Of a stretch of 64,000 bases of DNA, positions 1 through 11,872 are shown piece by piece. Both the position numbers and the translations under genes were made by a program. Source of the DNA: Myrica gale (taxonomy: Eukaryota; Streptophyta; Magnoliopsida; Fagales; Myricaceae). The stretch covers positions 7,323,501 through 7,387,500 of the forward strand of contig OZ005611.1 in assembly GCA_963930655.1 (NCBI GenBank), given 5' to 3'. A model generated the notes under the pieces. It worked only from the letters and a program-made list of their open reading frames with translations, was not told the origin of the DNA and did no database searches. Every line of letters begins with the position of its first letter. The stretch's first letter is position 1.

Positions 1-504
1 GGACACCAGTGTGAGCAGTGTGTCTAACGTAGTTGGTAGTTTCTGAACTGAATAACGTTTTATGCATTAGTGGATAGAAAATTTAAGACCTTTTTTGTTT
101 TCAATTTAAATATGTATGACATTGGCGAAGCAAAGTGGAAATTGCTGGACTTTATGTATCGGTAGCCTAGCAATGGTGCTCAAGGACAACCATTTACTGT
201 TAAAATTACCAACTTAAGTGACTTTAAGGTCCTTATTATGAAAACTCTGGGTCGGACTAGAAACTCATGATTCCACCACATACTCGTGCACACAATATTT
301 GGGGGGAAAAGTGCACACACAATAACGTCTTTGATTCCAAATATTGTTAATGTAATCATCTGATAAGTTGTTGACAATAACGTACCTAAGATACAGACAT
401 GTTTTTAAGGAGTCCTAGAACTATGGTTTTTAAGTGGAGATGTTCGATCATCCAATTTACTTGCACAAAACTTACAAAGTTTGTATACTTCGAATATTTT
501 TCAG

Positions 505-1344
505 GCAATCACTGCTGGGTCATGTATGGCACTTTCTGCTCTTGTTATGATCTTACTCCAGCCACTTTTTGCACCGGCAGCTTTTGCAACCTTCCGAAGT
601 GCAGCTAAGGCAGGTGGTCCTGCTGCAGCTGCAGTTGGGGGAAGACTGATCCGGACTGAGTTATTAAGCAGTGCTTGGACTGGTTTCTTTGCTGGTTGCT
701 TACACACACTATCAGGACCCGACCACCTTGCTGCTTTGGCTCCACTCTCAATTGGTCGTTCCCGCATGGAAAGTGCTGCTGTTGGAGCTCTTTGGGGGTG
801 TGGCCATGATGCCGGTCAGGTGATTTTTGGCTTAATATTCCTCCTCCTAAAAGATCGGCTTCACATTGAAGTACTTCGAACATGGGGCACAAGAGTAGTG
901 GGCATTACTCTACTTGTTATTGGTGCTATGGGTATTAGGGAAGCTTCGGAAGTCCCTACCCCATGTGTTGCTCTGGAAAATGGTGAGTGTGACGTTAGTG
1001 TTTATGAAGCGCTCCAAAACCCGGCAGTTGGAAAGAAAAAAATTGGTTTTGCGACTTTTGCCACTGGGATTGTCCATGGACTTCAACCAGATGCATTGAT
1101 GATGGTCTTACCAGCACTTGCTTTGCCTTCTCGTGTAGCTGGAGCTGCATTTCTTGTTATGTTCTTGGTTGGTACCGTTGTCGCTATGGGAAGCTATACT
1201 GTTTTTATCGGCTCATGTAGTCAGGCTTTAAAGGATAGGGTGCCAAGAATAACTGAGAAACTCACCTGGGCTTCTTCCCTTGTAGCAATTGCTCTTGGAT
1301 TTGCGATTATCATTAGCCAGTTTTTCGGTTATAGCCTATATTGA
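505..1344 (+). CDS. Chloroplast-type high-affinity Ni/Co transporter (UreH/NiCoT-like), 3' exon, partial
   Basis: This is the last coding exon (279 codons plus TGA) of a polytopic membrane protein of the nickel/cobalt transporter superfamily. It matches what I remember of Arabidopsis At2g16800 and At4g35080, described as plastid proteins. The exon opens after a pyrimidine-rich acceptor ending TTTTTCAG at 504, so the first methionine codons are internal and the true start lies left of the window. Visible signatures are HTLSGPDH, the NiCoT H-x4-DH-type metal motif, then GCGHDAGQ and HGLQPDALMM, each in or beside hydrophobic segments. About six membrane spans can be seen. The C-terminus, ending in SQFFGYSLY, appears complete. 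Family membership is strong; the metal carried and the plastid location are inferred from relatives. The 504 bases before it are intron with no recognisable coding sequence. Confidence 0.9.
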   Translation, partial: AITAGSCMALSALVMILLQPLFAPAAFATFRSAAKAGGPAAAAVGGRLIRTELLSSAWTGFFAGCLHTLSGPDHLAALAPLSIGRSRMESAAVGALWGCGHDAGQVIFGLIFLLLKDRLHIEVLRTWGTRVVGITLLVIGAMGIREASEVPTPCVALENGECDVSVYEALQNPAVGKKKIGFATFATGIVHGLQPDALMMVLPALALPSRVAGAAFLVMFLVGTVVAMGSYTVFIGSCSQALKDRVPRITEKLTWASSLVAIALGFAIIISQFFGYSLY

Positions 1345-2524
1345 TACATCCTACGAACTTTCGAGATTCACATTTTGCAAATTGCAGGCGTCCTTGTTAG
1401 TCTTAGAAAAAGAGCCCAGAAGGATCGTCCAGTTTGTTTACGGCAAAGGTTACAGTATCTTGTCTTAGAGAGAATCATCCTCTTTATTTAATCTTCTTTG
1501 GCTTTTGAAGGTTGTAATTTCTAACGTCCAAATGAACCTAGTTCAATTGAGAACATTTTTATCATTCTTTATGGCATATTTCAGATTGGCTAGCGATATG
1601 GTTATGGTTATATAATTTATGGTCATAGCATCCCATACAATCAATGCTCAAGTTCTCTTCCTTAAAATGTATCCGCTTTTCACGTAACACGATAGCCTAG
1701 ATCTGTCTAAAATCGTACAATCTTTGGCTCAATGGGACTCCAAGGTACGCGTCCTTCTTAGTATTTTTTTCTGGCGTCTTCACAATATGAAACTACGAAG
1801 CAAGCACCCAAAGTAGTCAAAGCTAAGGCACAACCATGCCTGAGTAAAGAAATGCATGTTTCAATTATTTGTTTGCCCTTCATGTTTCTCTTCAGTAGGA
1901 CTTGCCCCGAAACGCTCAAAATGTTATTTTTCATTACCCATTGGAAGGATGCCAAGGGTGGTAGCTCATACCAAGTCTCGCTGCAAAACCTTTGCCGGTG
2001 AACCAAAGCACCCTGTGCCAAATTTTATTTGGAAATCAATGCCCTTCTGCTACAGGCAATAAACACCTCCAAAACCCGTACTCCTTGCTTTTTTATGCAG
2101 TTTAAGAAATAACTTGTCCCCCTTATCATTGTCTCCAAGTCGAAACAGGTAAGTTAATATTCAAATCATTTATGGACAAGGAAGTCTTTGCAAAGCAAAT
2201 CCAGTACTCTTTTCATTGCCACCAGGCACCAACTTACCAGTAGGTGAATAGCACGTAGGCAATATCGATTCAGGGGATACACACCCCAAAGAAAAACTAA
2301 CCAAAAGACCAAACCAAAAGGCCAAAAATGACATGAGCAAAGAAAAAGCATCTTCCGGGCAAGTGCACCCATTGTACTGTAGAAGAAAAAAAACGCAATC
2401 TGAGAGTGATGAACTTGCTTCAGTTGACAATCACAGGAGATAGTCCATGAATTTTCGGGCCCTGAACGCTCAAGTGCAACCAGTGGGCTCCAGAGACAAC
2501 ACATCTATCAACATTCAGAACACA
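1345..2524. other. Convergent 3' region between the transporter and PIS genes
   Basis: The 3' UTR of the transporter (about 1345-1700) and the downstream region of the minus-strand phosphatidylinositol synthase meet here. An open frame on the minus strand (about 1758-2021) has one hydrophobic stretch but resembles no family I know. No transposon termini were seen. Confidence 0.5.
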
Positions 2525-5156
2525 TTAGGGCTTCTGGGTTTTGTTGATGTCGTAAAGCACACATACATCTGCTGCTGTCTTCATCTGAAAACATGAAATG
2601 ATTGGAGATGAGTAATCCTTGAACAAGACTCGTGAGCCACTTGCTGACAGTGATGCAATTGATAGAATAATATCGTTACCATACACTAATGAAGTCATGA
2701 AGATCCTATATACAGAATAGTATTAATAGTAAAATAAATAAATAAATAAGATAGTTTAAGTCGCATTATAAGTGACCAACATGAACATTCCAGAATAATC
2801 AGTCGTTTTTTAAATAGGAGTCAGCAACACATTCTGAATTTTGGCATAGAATAAGCAAGGATCTATATGCATGATTGGCATATTCAGGGAATGCAGGACG
2901 CTATCTTGTTTCTATAAATGTCTTGATTGTAAGAAAAATAATTTGGGGGGACAAGAGTTCTTGTAGAAGTTATAAAGCATTAACTAATTCTAGTAGCACC
3001 GATACTTATAAAAAAAAATTCTAGTAGCACCAACAGAAGTTATAAAGGGATCGAGTCTTACCTGTATAACATTAATAACTTGCTTGATTGCCCATCCAAA
3101 TAAACTTAGAACGAGTAGCAAAGAAAGAACTGAACTCTGTTTTGCAGATGTCATCAAGACCTTCAAGAGAAAATAATTTAACTTAGAAACTGATATAACC
3201 TTGGGAATCATCTCTGAAATTTATAACCTTTGACAACAGCAAGAAAACGAGGCTTACATCCATCAAATTTTCAGTTTGGTTTTTCGCAATAAGAAATAGT
3301 ACTATGTAAAGTACCTGCAGGCTTGAAGAAAAAAAATCAGGAAAGGAGTCTAGTTAATTCTCAACATAACTACACGGACACAAGTTAAACTTACCTCACA
3401 AGACACACAACAATAGGCCATAAACATCCTGTTTCCATAGTATAACTTGAAGATCCAATTAGAACTGTCTTTTACGTCTTTGTGACTAGCCTTGCCTAAT
3501 AAGAAAGTACTGAGCCAGCCGCAGTCGACAAATTTCCCACCAGAAGAGAGTATTGTTAATTATCAAACCATATTTACTTCTCAACTTTAAAAAGATACAA
3601 ACTCCTTTTTTTAATAGTGTGGGGTGGGTTGTCACCTGTACATTTGCAACCAGTGGCTGGCAATATCTAAGGCAAGCAATGATAAGAACACCAAGCCAGG
3701 CCTACATGAAACCCCAATAAAAAAAATCACGTGTATATAAGTTATAGCAATCTCCCAATTGCAAATGAAAACATCCGTCAGAACTTTTACCTGTATACTT
3801 GGGAAAGAATCACCAACAAACAAGCAGTGCTAATCCTGGGACACAAGACATATTAATCACTATGACCACCAAATCACAATATCACAAGTACACTTATGTA
3901 TGGATGTTCAATGACAGGAAATAGTATCAAAAAGAAGGATTGGCAGTTAAGAAAACTCTGAACTGGTAGATGACTGTCGGGAGAGAGAATTCAAAAGATC
4001 ACCTGTCTGTTATCATGTCCAAAACTGCTCCAAATGTTGACACTGAATCGACAAGAAAAAATTATCAATCCAATGTTACATGACATAAATTGTTATAAAA
4101 GATCACAAAAGGGACTGCATTACTATACTCATTACAGATTCTCCAACCTAACAAAGGATATAGTCCAACAATACTGCAGTTCAAAAATAAGAAGGTACGT
4201 AGCAAGTAGTAGCGGAATTTTTATACAGCTTCCTTCTTCACATATGGCTTGCCCTACTCAGCTTAATGTAACCACAGAATATGCAATAAGATCCAAGTTG
4301 AAGCCACTATATCAATGGGGGAAGGCTGGAAAGCAAAGCATGATGGCCCATGTTTTCAAGGTATGGCAACAAATTTTAGACTAAGAGCGTGAATAATAGA
4401 TCTGATTCATGCATGCTCATGCACACATATAGGCTTTCTTTTGCACAAGTGCTTGATATACGCGGAAGTAAAATGTAGATGACAACACAAACGATTCTTT
4501 ACCTTGATTAAATTTGCGAGCACACCAACCATCCACGGCATCACATACAAAGCTGAAATCACATATTCAATCAAGTCCCAGCATACAGATTAAAGACAAT
4601 GAAGCTCAAAGCTAGAACCAACTTCCCAAACTGCTAGTTCTCACCTGAAGAGATAAAGTACGGCAAAAAGGCCTTTGTTGGAGAAGCTTTGAGCAAAAGC
4701 GATGCAGTTTATAATGACCCTCGTGTATCCTGCATCCAATAAACATTGATTCATTCAGCCAACACGTAAACCAATCAGTCATGCACGGGAATGGAATTTG
4801 GTCATGTGGGGTCGGAAACTGTCTCCCAAATGATGGCATAGACTGCTATAGTCCACTTGACTGCTGATAAATGAAGGAGATCTAAATTTGGACTGGGTAT
4901 TATGTTATACTCATCAAACAATCCAGGTACACGCATTCGACAGCTACTTTCAAAGAAAGGGCTTGAATTAGTTGCAATTGAACTACCAAACAAAACTGCC
5001 ATTTCAGTAAAAGATGAGACAATAGCTTGAAATTTTCTCGTAAGAAGTTCAGGAACAAAACAACAGAAAAGTTAGAATCAAGTACCCACCAATTATATTT
5101 GGAATGTAAAGGTACACAGATAGTTTCCCTGGTCTTGTCGTCGTCCTTTTGGCCAT
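2525..5156 (-). CDS. PIS: Phosphatidylinositol synthase (CDP-diacylglycerol-inositol 3-phosphatidyltransferase)
   Basis: Joins CDP-diacylglycerol and myo-inositol to make phosphatidylinositol, an ER membrane step. I traced ten exons on the minus strand: 5156-5090, 4729-4645, 4552-4503, 4042-4003, 3835-3791, 3701-3636, 3509-3395, 3314-3258, 3160-3062 and 2584-2525. All junctions are GT/AG, and together they give 684 nt, or 227 aa plus TAA, which is the length I recall for Arabidopsis PIS1. The CDP-alcohol phosphotransferase signature D-x2-DG-x2-AR-x8-G-x3-D-x3-D is complete at residues 55-80 (D55, D58, G59, A62, R63, G72, D76, D80). The protein starts MAKRTTTRPGKLSVYLYIPN and ends DVCVLYDINKTQKP. 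Several hydrophobic spans follow the motif (for example SLLALDIASHWLQMY). No frameshift or missing catalytic residue was found, so the gene looks functional. Confidence 0.96.
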
Positions 5157-5945
5157 TGAAATCTTCTCTCTCAAACTTACAATAGCATGAAATGCATTGG
5201 CTGCCAGATCAAAACTAAGAACTTAACAATGAAATTCACACACGCTAAGGGGGAAGGATTGAATTCTTACGAAGAACGGAAACTAAACAAGTTCCATCGA
5301 TTACACAGAACAATAATTTGAGAATCTACGAAGCGTATAAATTAAGCAATGGGTCCAACATATCTATTGCTGGACCCTCCAGATTATGACGAAGATCTCT
5401 ATGGTGCGAGTTGGCATTGGATTGCCACGTGGCAAGATCTGGATGGATTAAAACAAGCTAGGTTCGAAATAAATTGGAACTAAAGCACAGCAAGAGGGCA
5501 AGAACCTGGAAAATTAGCAGCAAAGCTTCACCTCCGAGCGCCACTTTATTCGTGCTGCTTTCCTAGTTTTCTCTTTTTCTCTCTCCGGGACCTCCGGCTC
5601 CGAGTCTACTGACTCAATTTAGGCCCGGGCTTCGTTTTGTTTAACTAAAAGCTCCCCAAAAAAGTAAGTCAAGAATTTGGGCCTCCTCTAAGAGAGATTC
5701 GAAAGTATGTTGGGCCTGCTTTAGAAGACTGTACACAGCCTTCTCAATCCGTTACAGTCGATCGGAACTTTGATTAGTATAGATAATTTCTTTAATTTTG
5801 GTTGTGATTTTGAAATTTTAATCGTAATATTCAACTAAAATATTTCATAGTTTAATTGCAATGACGTGATATAATGAAATGAAATAATATCAGAAATTAT
5901 CTAAAATATTATCAGCACTGAGATAGCAACATTTTTAATAATTTA
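5157..5945 (-). promoter_or_regulatory. PIS 5' UTR and upstream region
   Basis: Upstream of the PIS start codon. A CT-rich stretch near 5560-5590 is of the kind common in plant 5' UTRs; beyond about 5750 the DNA becomes AT-rich intergenic. No clear TATA box could be assigned. Confidence 0.35.
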
Positions 5946-6420
5946 TTTAGAGATAATTACACTTATCATCCTCAAACTACCATGCATTTTTTCACTTTGC
6001 ACCCCAAAGTACCACTTTTGTCACATTTCACCCTCAAACTACCATGCCGAACAGTTTGCACCCTCCGTCCATAATTTATGTCAATTTAGACGGAAAACTA
6101 ATCAAGTGCATCTCACGTGACTTTTTCCCACATAATCTTCCAATTTTGCCTCTTCGTTTGAGGATGCAAAATGAACAAAAAATGGTAGTTTGAGGGTGAT
6201 AAGTGCAATTATCACTTGGAAAAAAAATGGAATATCAAGTGGGAAAAAGTCACGTGAGACGCACGTGATTGGTTTTCCATTTCACTTGACAAAAATTATA
6301 GATGGAGGGTGAAAACTGTTAGAGTATGGTAGTTTGAGGGTGAAATGTGACAAAAGTAGTACTTTTGGGTGCAAAGTGAAAAAAATATGATAGTTTAAGA
6401 GAGATAAGTATAATTTTCCC
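5946..6420. mobile_element. Mutator-type foldback (long palindrome) element, 475 bp
   Basis: The two halves are inverted copies. The left arm reads CTCAAACTACCATGC then CACTTTGCACCCC, and the right arm carries the complements (GGTAGTTTGAGGGTG, GGGTGCAAAGTG). It is flanked by a perfect 9-bp duplication AATAATTTA at 5937-5945 and 6421-6429, the TSD length of Mutator-like elements. It has no coding capacity and is non-autonomous. A relative with similar arm wording is at 19812-20181. Confidence 0.85.
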
Positions 6421-6459
6421 AATAATTTAATTACAAAATAATACTTGGAATAATACAAA

Positions 6460-6665
6460 GGTGGTGTTTGTTTGTGAAATTTTGGGTATTGGGGTTTGTG
6501 AAAAAATAAAGATATTTTATGGGAGTTAGTGAAAGTGAAGAGAAAAAAAATGTAAATAAATATTATAATAATAATAAATTATTTGATGAAGAAGAAAATA
6601 TTATTTATTTATTAATATTAACTCCAATTATTCGAATGTAAATTATTCTGACAACAAACGCCCGG
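6460..6665. mobile_element. Tourist-like MITE, diverged copy
   Basis: Starts GGTGGTGTTTGTTTG and ends with the approximate complement CAACAAACGCCCGG, with AAA on both sides as a possible 3-bp target duplication. The interior is AT-rich. The termini resemble the MITEs at 9638-9836 and 11873-12072. Confidence 0.5.
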
Positions 6666-7236
6666 AAAGTTTTTATTTCCACGCTATGGTTTATTTTCTT
6701 TTTCACCAATACTCGAAACTCTGACCCCCCGTCGGAGGATTTGTGACAATTAATCTGGAAGTCGAAAATCCATCGATTATTTGAATTGGCAACACAAACG
6801 AGACTCTTGAAAACTTCCGTCACGTAATGCTAAATAGCTCATTCTGAATTGGTAGAAAAGTTACAAGCCTAATGTTATCTAGAAGCTTAAACTTAGTGGC
6901 TCTTCCAACCTCTTTCGTTTTGTTTCTCTCTTTTTTAATCTGCTGGGTAAGTGACTTTAGGAGCAAAACCAAAATTTTTATTTTTCTAGTGAACAGGTTA
7001 AAAATAAATATATATTTTTAAGGATTAATATAGACATTCTCTAACTATTAATTTTAGATATTGTTAATTTTTTCTCAATTAAATTATCATTTTTAGTACC
7101 AAAAAAAGCATTCCATTGACAGAAATTTTTAATAAAAGTGACTGAAATTAAGTATATAATTATAATGTAGTAAAAATAATATTTGACCAGCATAATTATA
7201 GCATGTAAAATTTGAATATAATCTAAATAAGATAAG
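6666..7236. other. AT-rich intergenic DNA
   Basis: No gene, RNA or transposon termini could be recognised here. Confidence 0.4.
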
Positions 7237-7245
7237 TAAATTTTT

Positions 7246-7628
7246 GGGATAATTACACTTTGTGCCCCTTATTTTTGGGGTCATTTACAAATATTTTATT
7301 TTCGAGACATTGAACTCCTTATCTTCAACATTTTTACAATGTAGACTTACCTGATTTGACCTTCTAAATTGACGGATTTTGTCAATACGTAAACCGGTAG
7401 ACAATTACATGAACCGATCGACAGCTTCAAGTTGCTTTTATAGCGATCGATCGGCTGATCGTTTCTCTCATGTACTGACGAAATCCATCAATTTATACAG
7501 TCAAATCAGATATGGGGCCACATTATAAAAAAATATTAAAAATAAGAGATTCATATCTTAAAAATACAATATAGAAATGTAAATGATAAATAATTCAGAA
7601 AATAATAGGGGTAAAGAGTCGTTATAGC
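7246..7628. mobile_element. Mutator-type foldback element, 383 bp, diverged arms
   Basis: Starts GGGATAATTACACTTTGTGCC and ends with an imperfect inverted copy. The middle holds ACGGATTTTGTCAATACG against its complement, separated by a GATCGATCG-rich loop. TAAATTTTT lies on both sides (7237-7245 and 7629-7637), a 9-bp target duplication. Confidence 0.7.
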
Positions 7629-7639
7629 TAAATTTTTTA

Positions 7640-8645
7640 GGGTTAATGTCCTTTTTAGTCCCTAGGTTTTGGGGCGGTGTTCTTTTTAGTCCCTAGGTTT
7701 TATTTTTGTTCAAAACAGTCCCTAGGTTATTTACGTTTGTCTTTTTAGTCCTTCCGTCCAATTCCGTCACTCCCGAGCCCAGTCAGCTAACGGCGGGACA
7801 CGTCACACCCAATAGAATTTTGCCACGTGTATTATTATTTTTTAAAAAAAAAAACAATTTCCACATGTTTTTTTTAAAAAAAAAAAAAAAAAAACCAAAA
7901 ACCAAAAGAAGGGAGATACCCCTGTGGCCACCACCGAACGGGGAGCCCAGAGTTGGGCTCCCCGTCGACGGGGGTGGCCGGGGGCACTCACCCCGGTGAC
8001 GGGGAGCCCAGATCTGGGCTCCCCGTCTGGCCACCGACGAGAGGGAGCCCAGATCTGGGCTCCCCGTCGACGGTGGTGGCCGGGGGCTCCCCGTCTGGCC
8101 ACCCCCGTTCGCGCGAGGGGTGGCCTCCCTGGCCACCACCGAGCGACGGGGAGCCCAGATCTGGGCTCCCCGTCTGGCCACCGACGAGCGGGAGCCCAGA
8201 TCTGGGCTCCCCGTCGACGGTTGTGGCCGGGGGCTCCCCGTCGGGCCACCCCCATTCGCGCGAGGGAGCCCTCGGGCCACCCCCATTCGCGCGAGGGAGC
8301 CCAGATCTGGGCTCCCTCGCGCAAAGGGTGGCCTCCCTGGCCACCCTTCGTCGGCGACGGGGAGGTGGCCACGGCTCCCTTCTTTTGGTTTTTGGTTTTT
8401 TTTTTTTTTAAAAAACATGTGGAAATTGTTTTTTTTTAAAAAAATAATAATAATACACGTGGCAAAATTCTATTGGGTGTGACGTGTCCCGCCGTTAGCT
8501 GACTGGGCTCGGGAGTGACGGAATTGGACGGAAGGACTAAAAAGACAAACGTAAATAACCTAGGGACTGTTTTGAACAAAAATAAAACTTAGGGACTAAA
8601 AAGAACACCGCCCCAAAACCTAAGGACTAAAAAGTACATTAACCC
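7640..8645. mobile_element. Large Mutator-type foldback element with GC-rich palindromic core, 1006 bp
   Basis: Terminal arms of about 270 bp are near-perfect inverted copies (GGGTTAATGTCCTTTTTAGTCC outward on both ends), flanked by a perfect 9-bp duplication AATTTTTTA at 7631-7639 and 8646-8654. Inside the arms lie poly-T/poly-A tracts, then a core (about 7920-8390) far richer in GC than its surroundings. The core is built from repeated modules centred on the palindrome CCCAGATCTGGG (AGATCT at 8010, 8051, 8157, 8198 and 8303, plus a degenerate one near 7946) joined by CCCCGTCGACGG-like and GTGGCC-rich linkers. Long open frames occur on both strands here, but they encode low-complexity Pro/Arg/Gly repeats and follow from the palindromic GC-rich sequence, so I do not call them genes. 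Confidence 0.88.
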
Positions 8646-8654
8646 AATTTTTTA

Positions 8655-9637
8655 ACCGTCCTCGGCTCCTCGCTAGATTCGTCGATGGCAATAAATTCTC
8701 CAAGATTCCGGTATATCTTCTGACAATCCAGCGGAAAAAGTAACCGAGAAAAGATACAGACAGAAACAGAGAAATAGGGCAGCCAGAAACGCATATCAAG
8801 GTCTACTTTATTTCCTCGGTCGAAATGTTTAGGGGCCCCACACGTTTGCATGTCAAAGAAACAGCAGCGAGACATCACACGCATCCGCACGTAGAATCAG
8901 AAGAGGGACCCCAGACGGCCAGACCCACCAGACCAGTTCCACAGTCCCCGAGTCTCACAGTCCAACAGTCTAAAAGCTGTGCGTATAGTGTAAAGCGGGC
9001 GCTAAGTAAGAACCGAAGAACCAGGACTGAAATCTTCTGTCAACTCGTTTCAGTCCACGTCCCACAAGGACCTACAGAAATTACTCTCCCATGACTTTCC
9101 GTCCCGTTATCCTTTTATTTCCTTCTCCGTTTCAATCTTACATTACATGTTAGACCAATGGATTTGGTCTAGTTTTGCCTTTGTCGAGGATTCATCTTTC
9201 CGTCCAGATGGCCCGTCATTGAGGATTGGAGAAATTGTTCGAGTTTCTTACGTGAAACATAAGAGTTCTCAGACACTAAAGAAGTATTATTGATTGAGTA
9301 GTGATTAAATTGTTAAAAGGAAGGGTCATTTGGGCGTTTGGAGTTGGACCCAGAAATCCAAACAAATCCTAAGATACCAAGAGTCCAAAACGATGATAAT
9401 CACTCTGACACTGGACTATAAAGTATGCATATACGGTGCACCGCATGGTCAACAAAACTTTGGCAAGTTCAATGCTCCCAGTCTAAACAGGTTACGTAAT
9501 TGAGTGTCATTATAACAACACAATTTTCAACTTCTTGAACTTTTTATAATTATTAATTAATCATCTCGAATAGACAAGATGAAAGGAACAGAGGAGACAT
9601 GAAGAAAATAAAATCTGGGGGAAAAAGTTGATATTAA
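8655..9637. other. Intergenic DNA without recognised genes
   Basis: Small open frames near 8640-9090 show no family resemblance. No transposon ends were seen before the MITE at 9638. Confidence 0.4.
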
Positions 9638-9836
9638 GGCTGCGTTTGCATGTAAAATTTTCCCCAAAATTTTATCTCTCTCCTAATAAAATACTCCAAT
9701 ATAATCTCTCTCTCTTCCATAAAAAAATATAAAAAATTACAAAAACTATAAACTATTACCTCTCTCTTCACTTTTTCACTAAACCCAATACCAACACTAA
9801 ACCCAATACCAAAAATTTTACCACACAAACCCACCC
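9638..9836. mobile_element. Tourist/PIF-Harbinger-type MITE, 199 bp
   Basis: Begins GGCTGCGTTTGCATG and ends AAACCCACCC, with TAA on both sides (9635-9637 and 9837-9839), the usual 3-bp target of Tourist elements. The interior contains TCTCTCTTC- and ACCCAATACCAA-type segments. The same family occurs inverted at 11873-12072. Confidence 0.75.
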
Positions 9837-9839
9837 TAA

Positions 9840-10406
9840 ATAGGGAAATCTGGCTTTAAGATTTTATTTAATGGATACTACTAAGAGTACTAAGAGGGTG
9901 TCTTTTCCCTGGCTGTTGCTAAATTATTAAGCTAATGCTAGCTTGTCAGCATGCTTTTCGCGTACTTTTTCAAAGCCAGAATTTATTTTTGCTCATTAAA
10001 ACACATCCACAAGAGGATTGGTTATTTGGGAAGTGTGATCACTGACAGGTTAATCTAACATTGTTTTCGGTACCGCCTGTCACTCTGAGAGTCTAAATTG
10101 AGCAGTGCCAGAGGCAAAACAATTGGTAAAATCTTATACGTATAATCAAATCAATCTACGCGACAAAAATGGACAAAAATGAGAAAAAACAACAAAAGGA
10201 AAAAGCAAATAAATTCTGGACCAGAAAAGATACTCTGTACTGTAATTCTGTTCAATTGATTTTTGTCGTTTAAGATACAATAAAATAGTGAAAACTAACT
10301 AAAAACCAAGAACAGTGCATGCATCTAAGGGGTTCTGTTCATTCATCATCGACCAAATCCGGCCATATTCTCTATTTTCTTTTCCTACTTTTTCCGGGAA
10401 TTTTGC
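9840..10406. other. Downstream region of the BOI-type gene
   Basis: Intergenic sequence and the likely 3' UTR of the minus-strand E3 ligase. No coding feature was seen. Confidence 0.4.
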
Positions 10407-11492
10407 CTAGAAAATCAAAGCCTCTATGCTAGCCTTCTTTTCCGATCTACAGATGGGGCAGTAATCGAGAAGAGACTCACAAGCTTTGCATGAACAAAGG
10501 TGCCTGCAAGGAAGGAACAGGACACACGAACTCCGATGGTTACAGCTTTTACACACCATCCCCTCTCTCTGCTCAACCTCATACCATCCTCTGTTTTCCT
10601 CTGCTTCTTCTTGCTCTTCTCTCTCTATATTTACATCGCAGCACGATTCTGCGTCTTCTGCTCCATTGTTGAAGCCACAAGGAGCACTTTCTTTAAGTTG
10701 TTCTATAGTGTTATTCAGGGACACAACCATTGCTTCGTTTTCTTGAGCTACTCTCTGCCATGCTTCGTTCTCTGCCTCCAATCTTCTCAAGAAATCTTCA
10801 AGCTCCATTGTTCTGTTGGCCGCTCGTGCAATTTCCTCATCCTTCTGTCTCAAAAGAGTCAATGTTTTTGATTCGATCTTCTTCAGCAACCCAGCCAGTT
10901 GTTGCTTTCTCTGCTGTTGCAATACTACTCTTAATCTCTCATTCTGGTTCCAGAAGAAAAAGATAATCAATCAGAAATTAAGAGACCTTCAGTAATTACT
11001 CACCAAAAAAAACGTTCAGTAATTGACTGGATACAAGAACCCCTTAAATGCAATTCCCATCTTGATGTGTGAGAAAAGTACTAGGATTCAGAAGAATTCT
11101 CATAATTATGTAACTCCTATGGCCTATGGGAAAATGAGGGCAGCATTTCTAACCTGTAATCTGATATATTGATCAATCTCTTGCCGATGTTTCTCAAACT
11201 GAGCAGCCACACTTTGAGAATAGGACAAATGACTACTGTTCTTATAGGTTCCGTCGGGATTGCTTTTCAATGTAGAAGCAAGAGAACTGTCCTCAAAAGA
11301 GAGGTTTTGATTCCTCAGCTGCTGATTATGTACCTGTTGCATATGTTGTTGTTGAGACTGTTGTTTCTGGGCATTGAAAACGAAGTGATTGAAACCACCA
11401 ACACCACCACAAACACTGTCCATGATCCAATCCTGTGAGGCGCACCACGGAAAGCCGAGATTCTCCGAATACAACTGCGCTTGAATGGTCAT
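10407..11492 (-). CDS. BOI-related RING-type E3 ubiquitin ligase
   Basis: Predicted E3 ubiquitin ligase of the BOI/S-ribonuclease-binding-protein family, whose members act in stress, cell-death and hormone responses. Two exons, 11492-11154 (113 codons) and 10943-10407 (178 codons plus TAG), give 291 aa. The Gln-rich N-terminus is followed by AAQFEKHRQEIDQYIRLQ, then a coiled coil running across the intron. A WRD-like segment (LEAENEAWQRVAQENEA) and an acidic linker come next. The C-terminal RING spans residues 244-279: C-x2-C near the start, then LPCRHLCSCKAC and CPIC. I chose the ATG at 11492 (MTIQAQLYSENLGF) because an in-frame upstream methionine lacks family resemblance. From memory it corresponds to Arabidopsis At4g35070. 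A decayed partial copy lies at 19225-19650. Confidence 0.92.
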
Positions 11493-11692
11493 TCTTATGA
11501 AAAACCAACCCTCCAACTCCCAAAACAAAAACAAAAAGGCACCAATTACCAAACCAAAACCAAATGGACTTCAAACCAAACCAAGTGTTCTGTGCTTGAC
11601 TTGTTCTTGAATCAAAGGGGCTTCTTTTTATTCTCTGGTAGTTCTGTGGTACGGTTTTGAGGAACATAATTAAAAACAAAGGTGGTGGTGAC

Positions 11693-11700
11693 TATATATA
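11693..11700 (-). promoter_or_regulatory. Candidate TATA box of the BOI-type gene
   Basis: TATATATA lies about 200 bp upstream of the chosen ATG on the minus strand, with a CT/GA-rich stretch near 11780-11850 further out. This is sequence likeness only. Confidence 0.45.
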
Positions 11701-11872
11701 GAGAGATGAAGGGGATGATGTGGGTTAACGTATAGTAGTACAAATTTAATAGAAATAAAGTAAATGAAAAATTGAAAGGGAAAGAGAAAGAGAGACTCGG
11801 ATACTGATTTCTCTCTCTATCTTTAACTTTTCTTCCCCTTTTCTCTCTTTTCAGTTTTCTCTAAGCATTAAA

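Noticed and set aside
1758..2021. Minus-strand frame of 87 codons with a hydrophobic stretch
   Set aside because: No splice partners or family. It lies in the 3' region shared by two convergent genes.
7783..8482. Several long overlapping open frames on both strands (up to about 210 codons)
   Set aside because: They fall in the GC-rich core of a foldback transposon, encode repetitive Pro/Gly/Arg strings on both strands at once, and run into poly-Lys/Phe from homopolymers. They are by-products of palindromic sequence.
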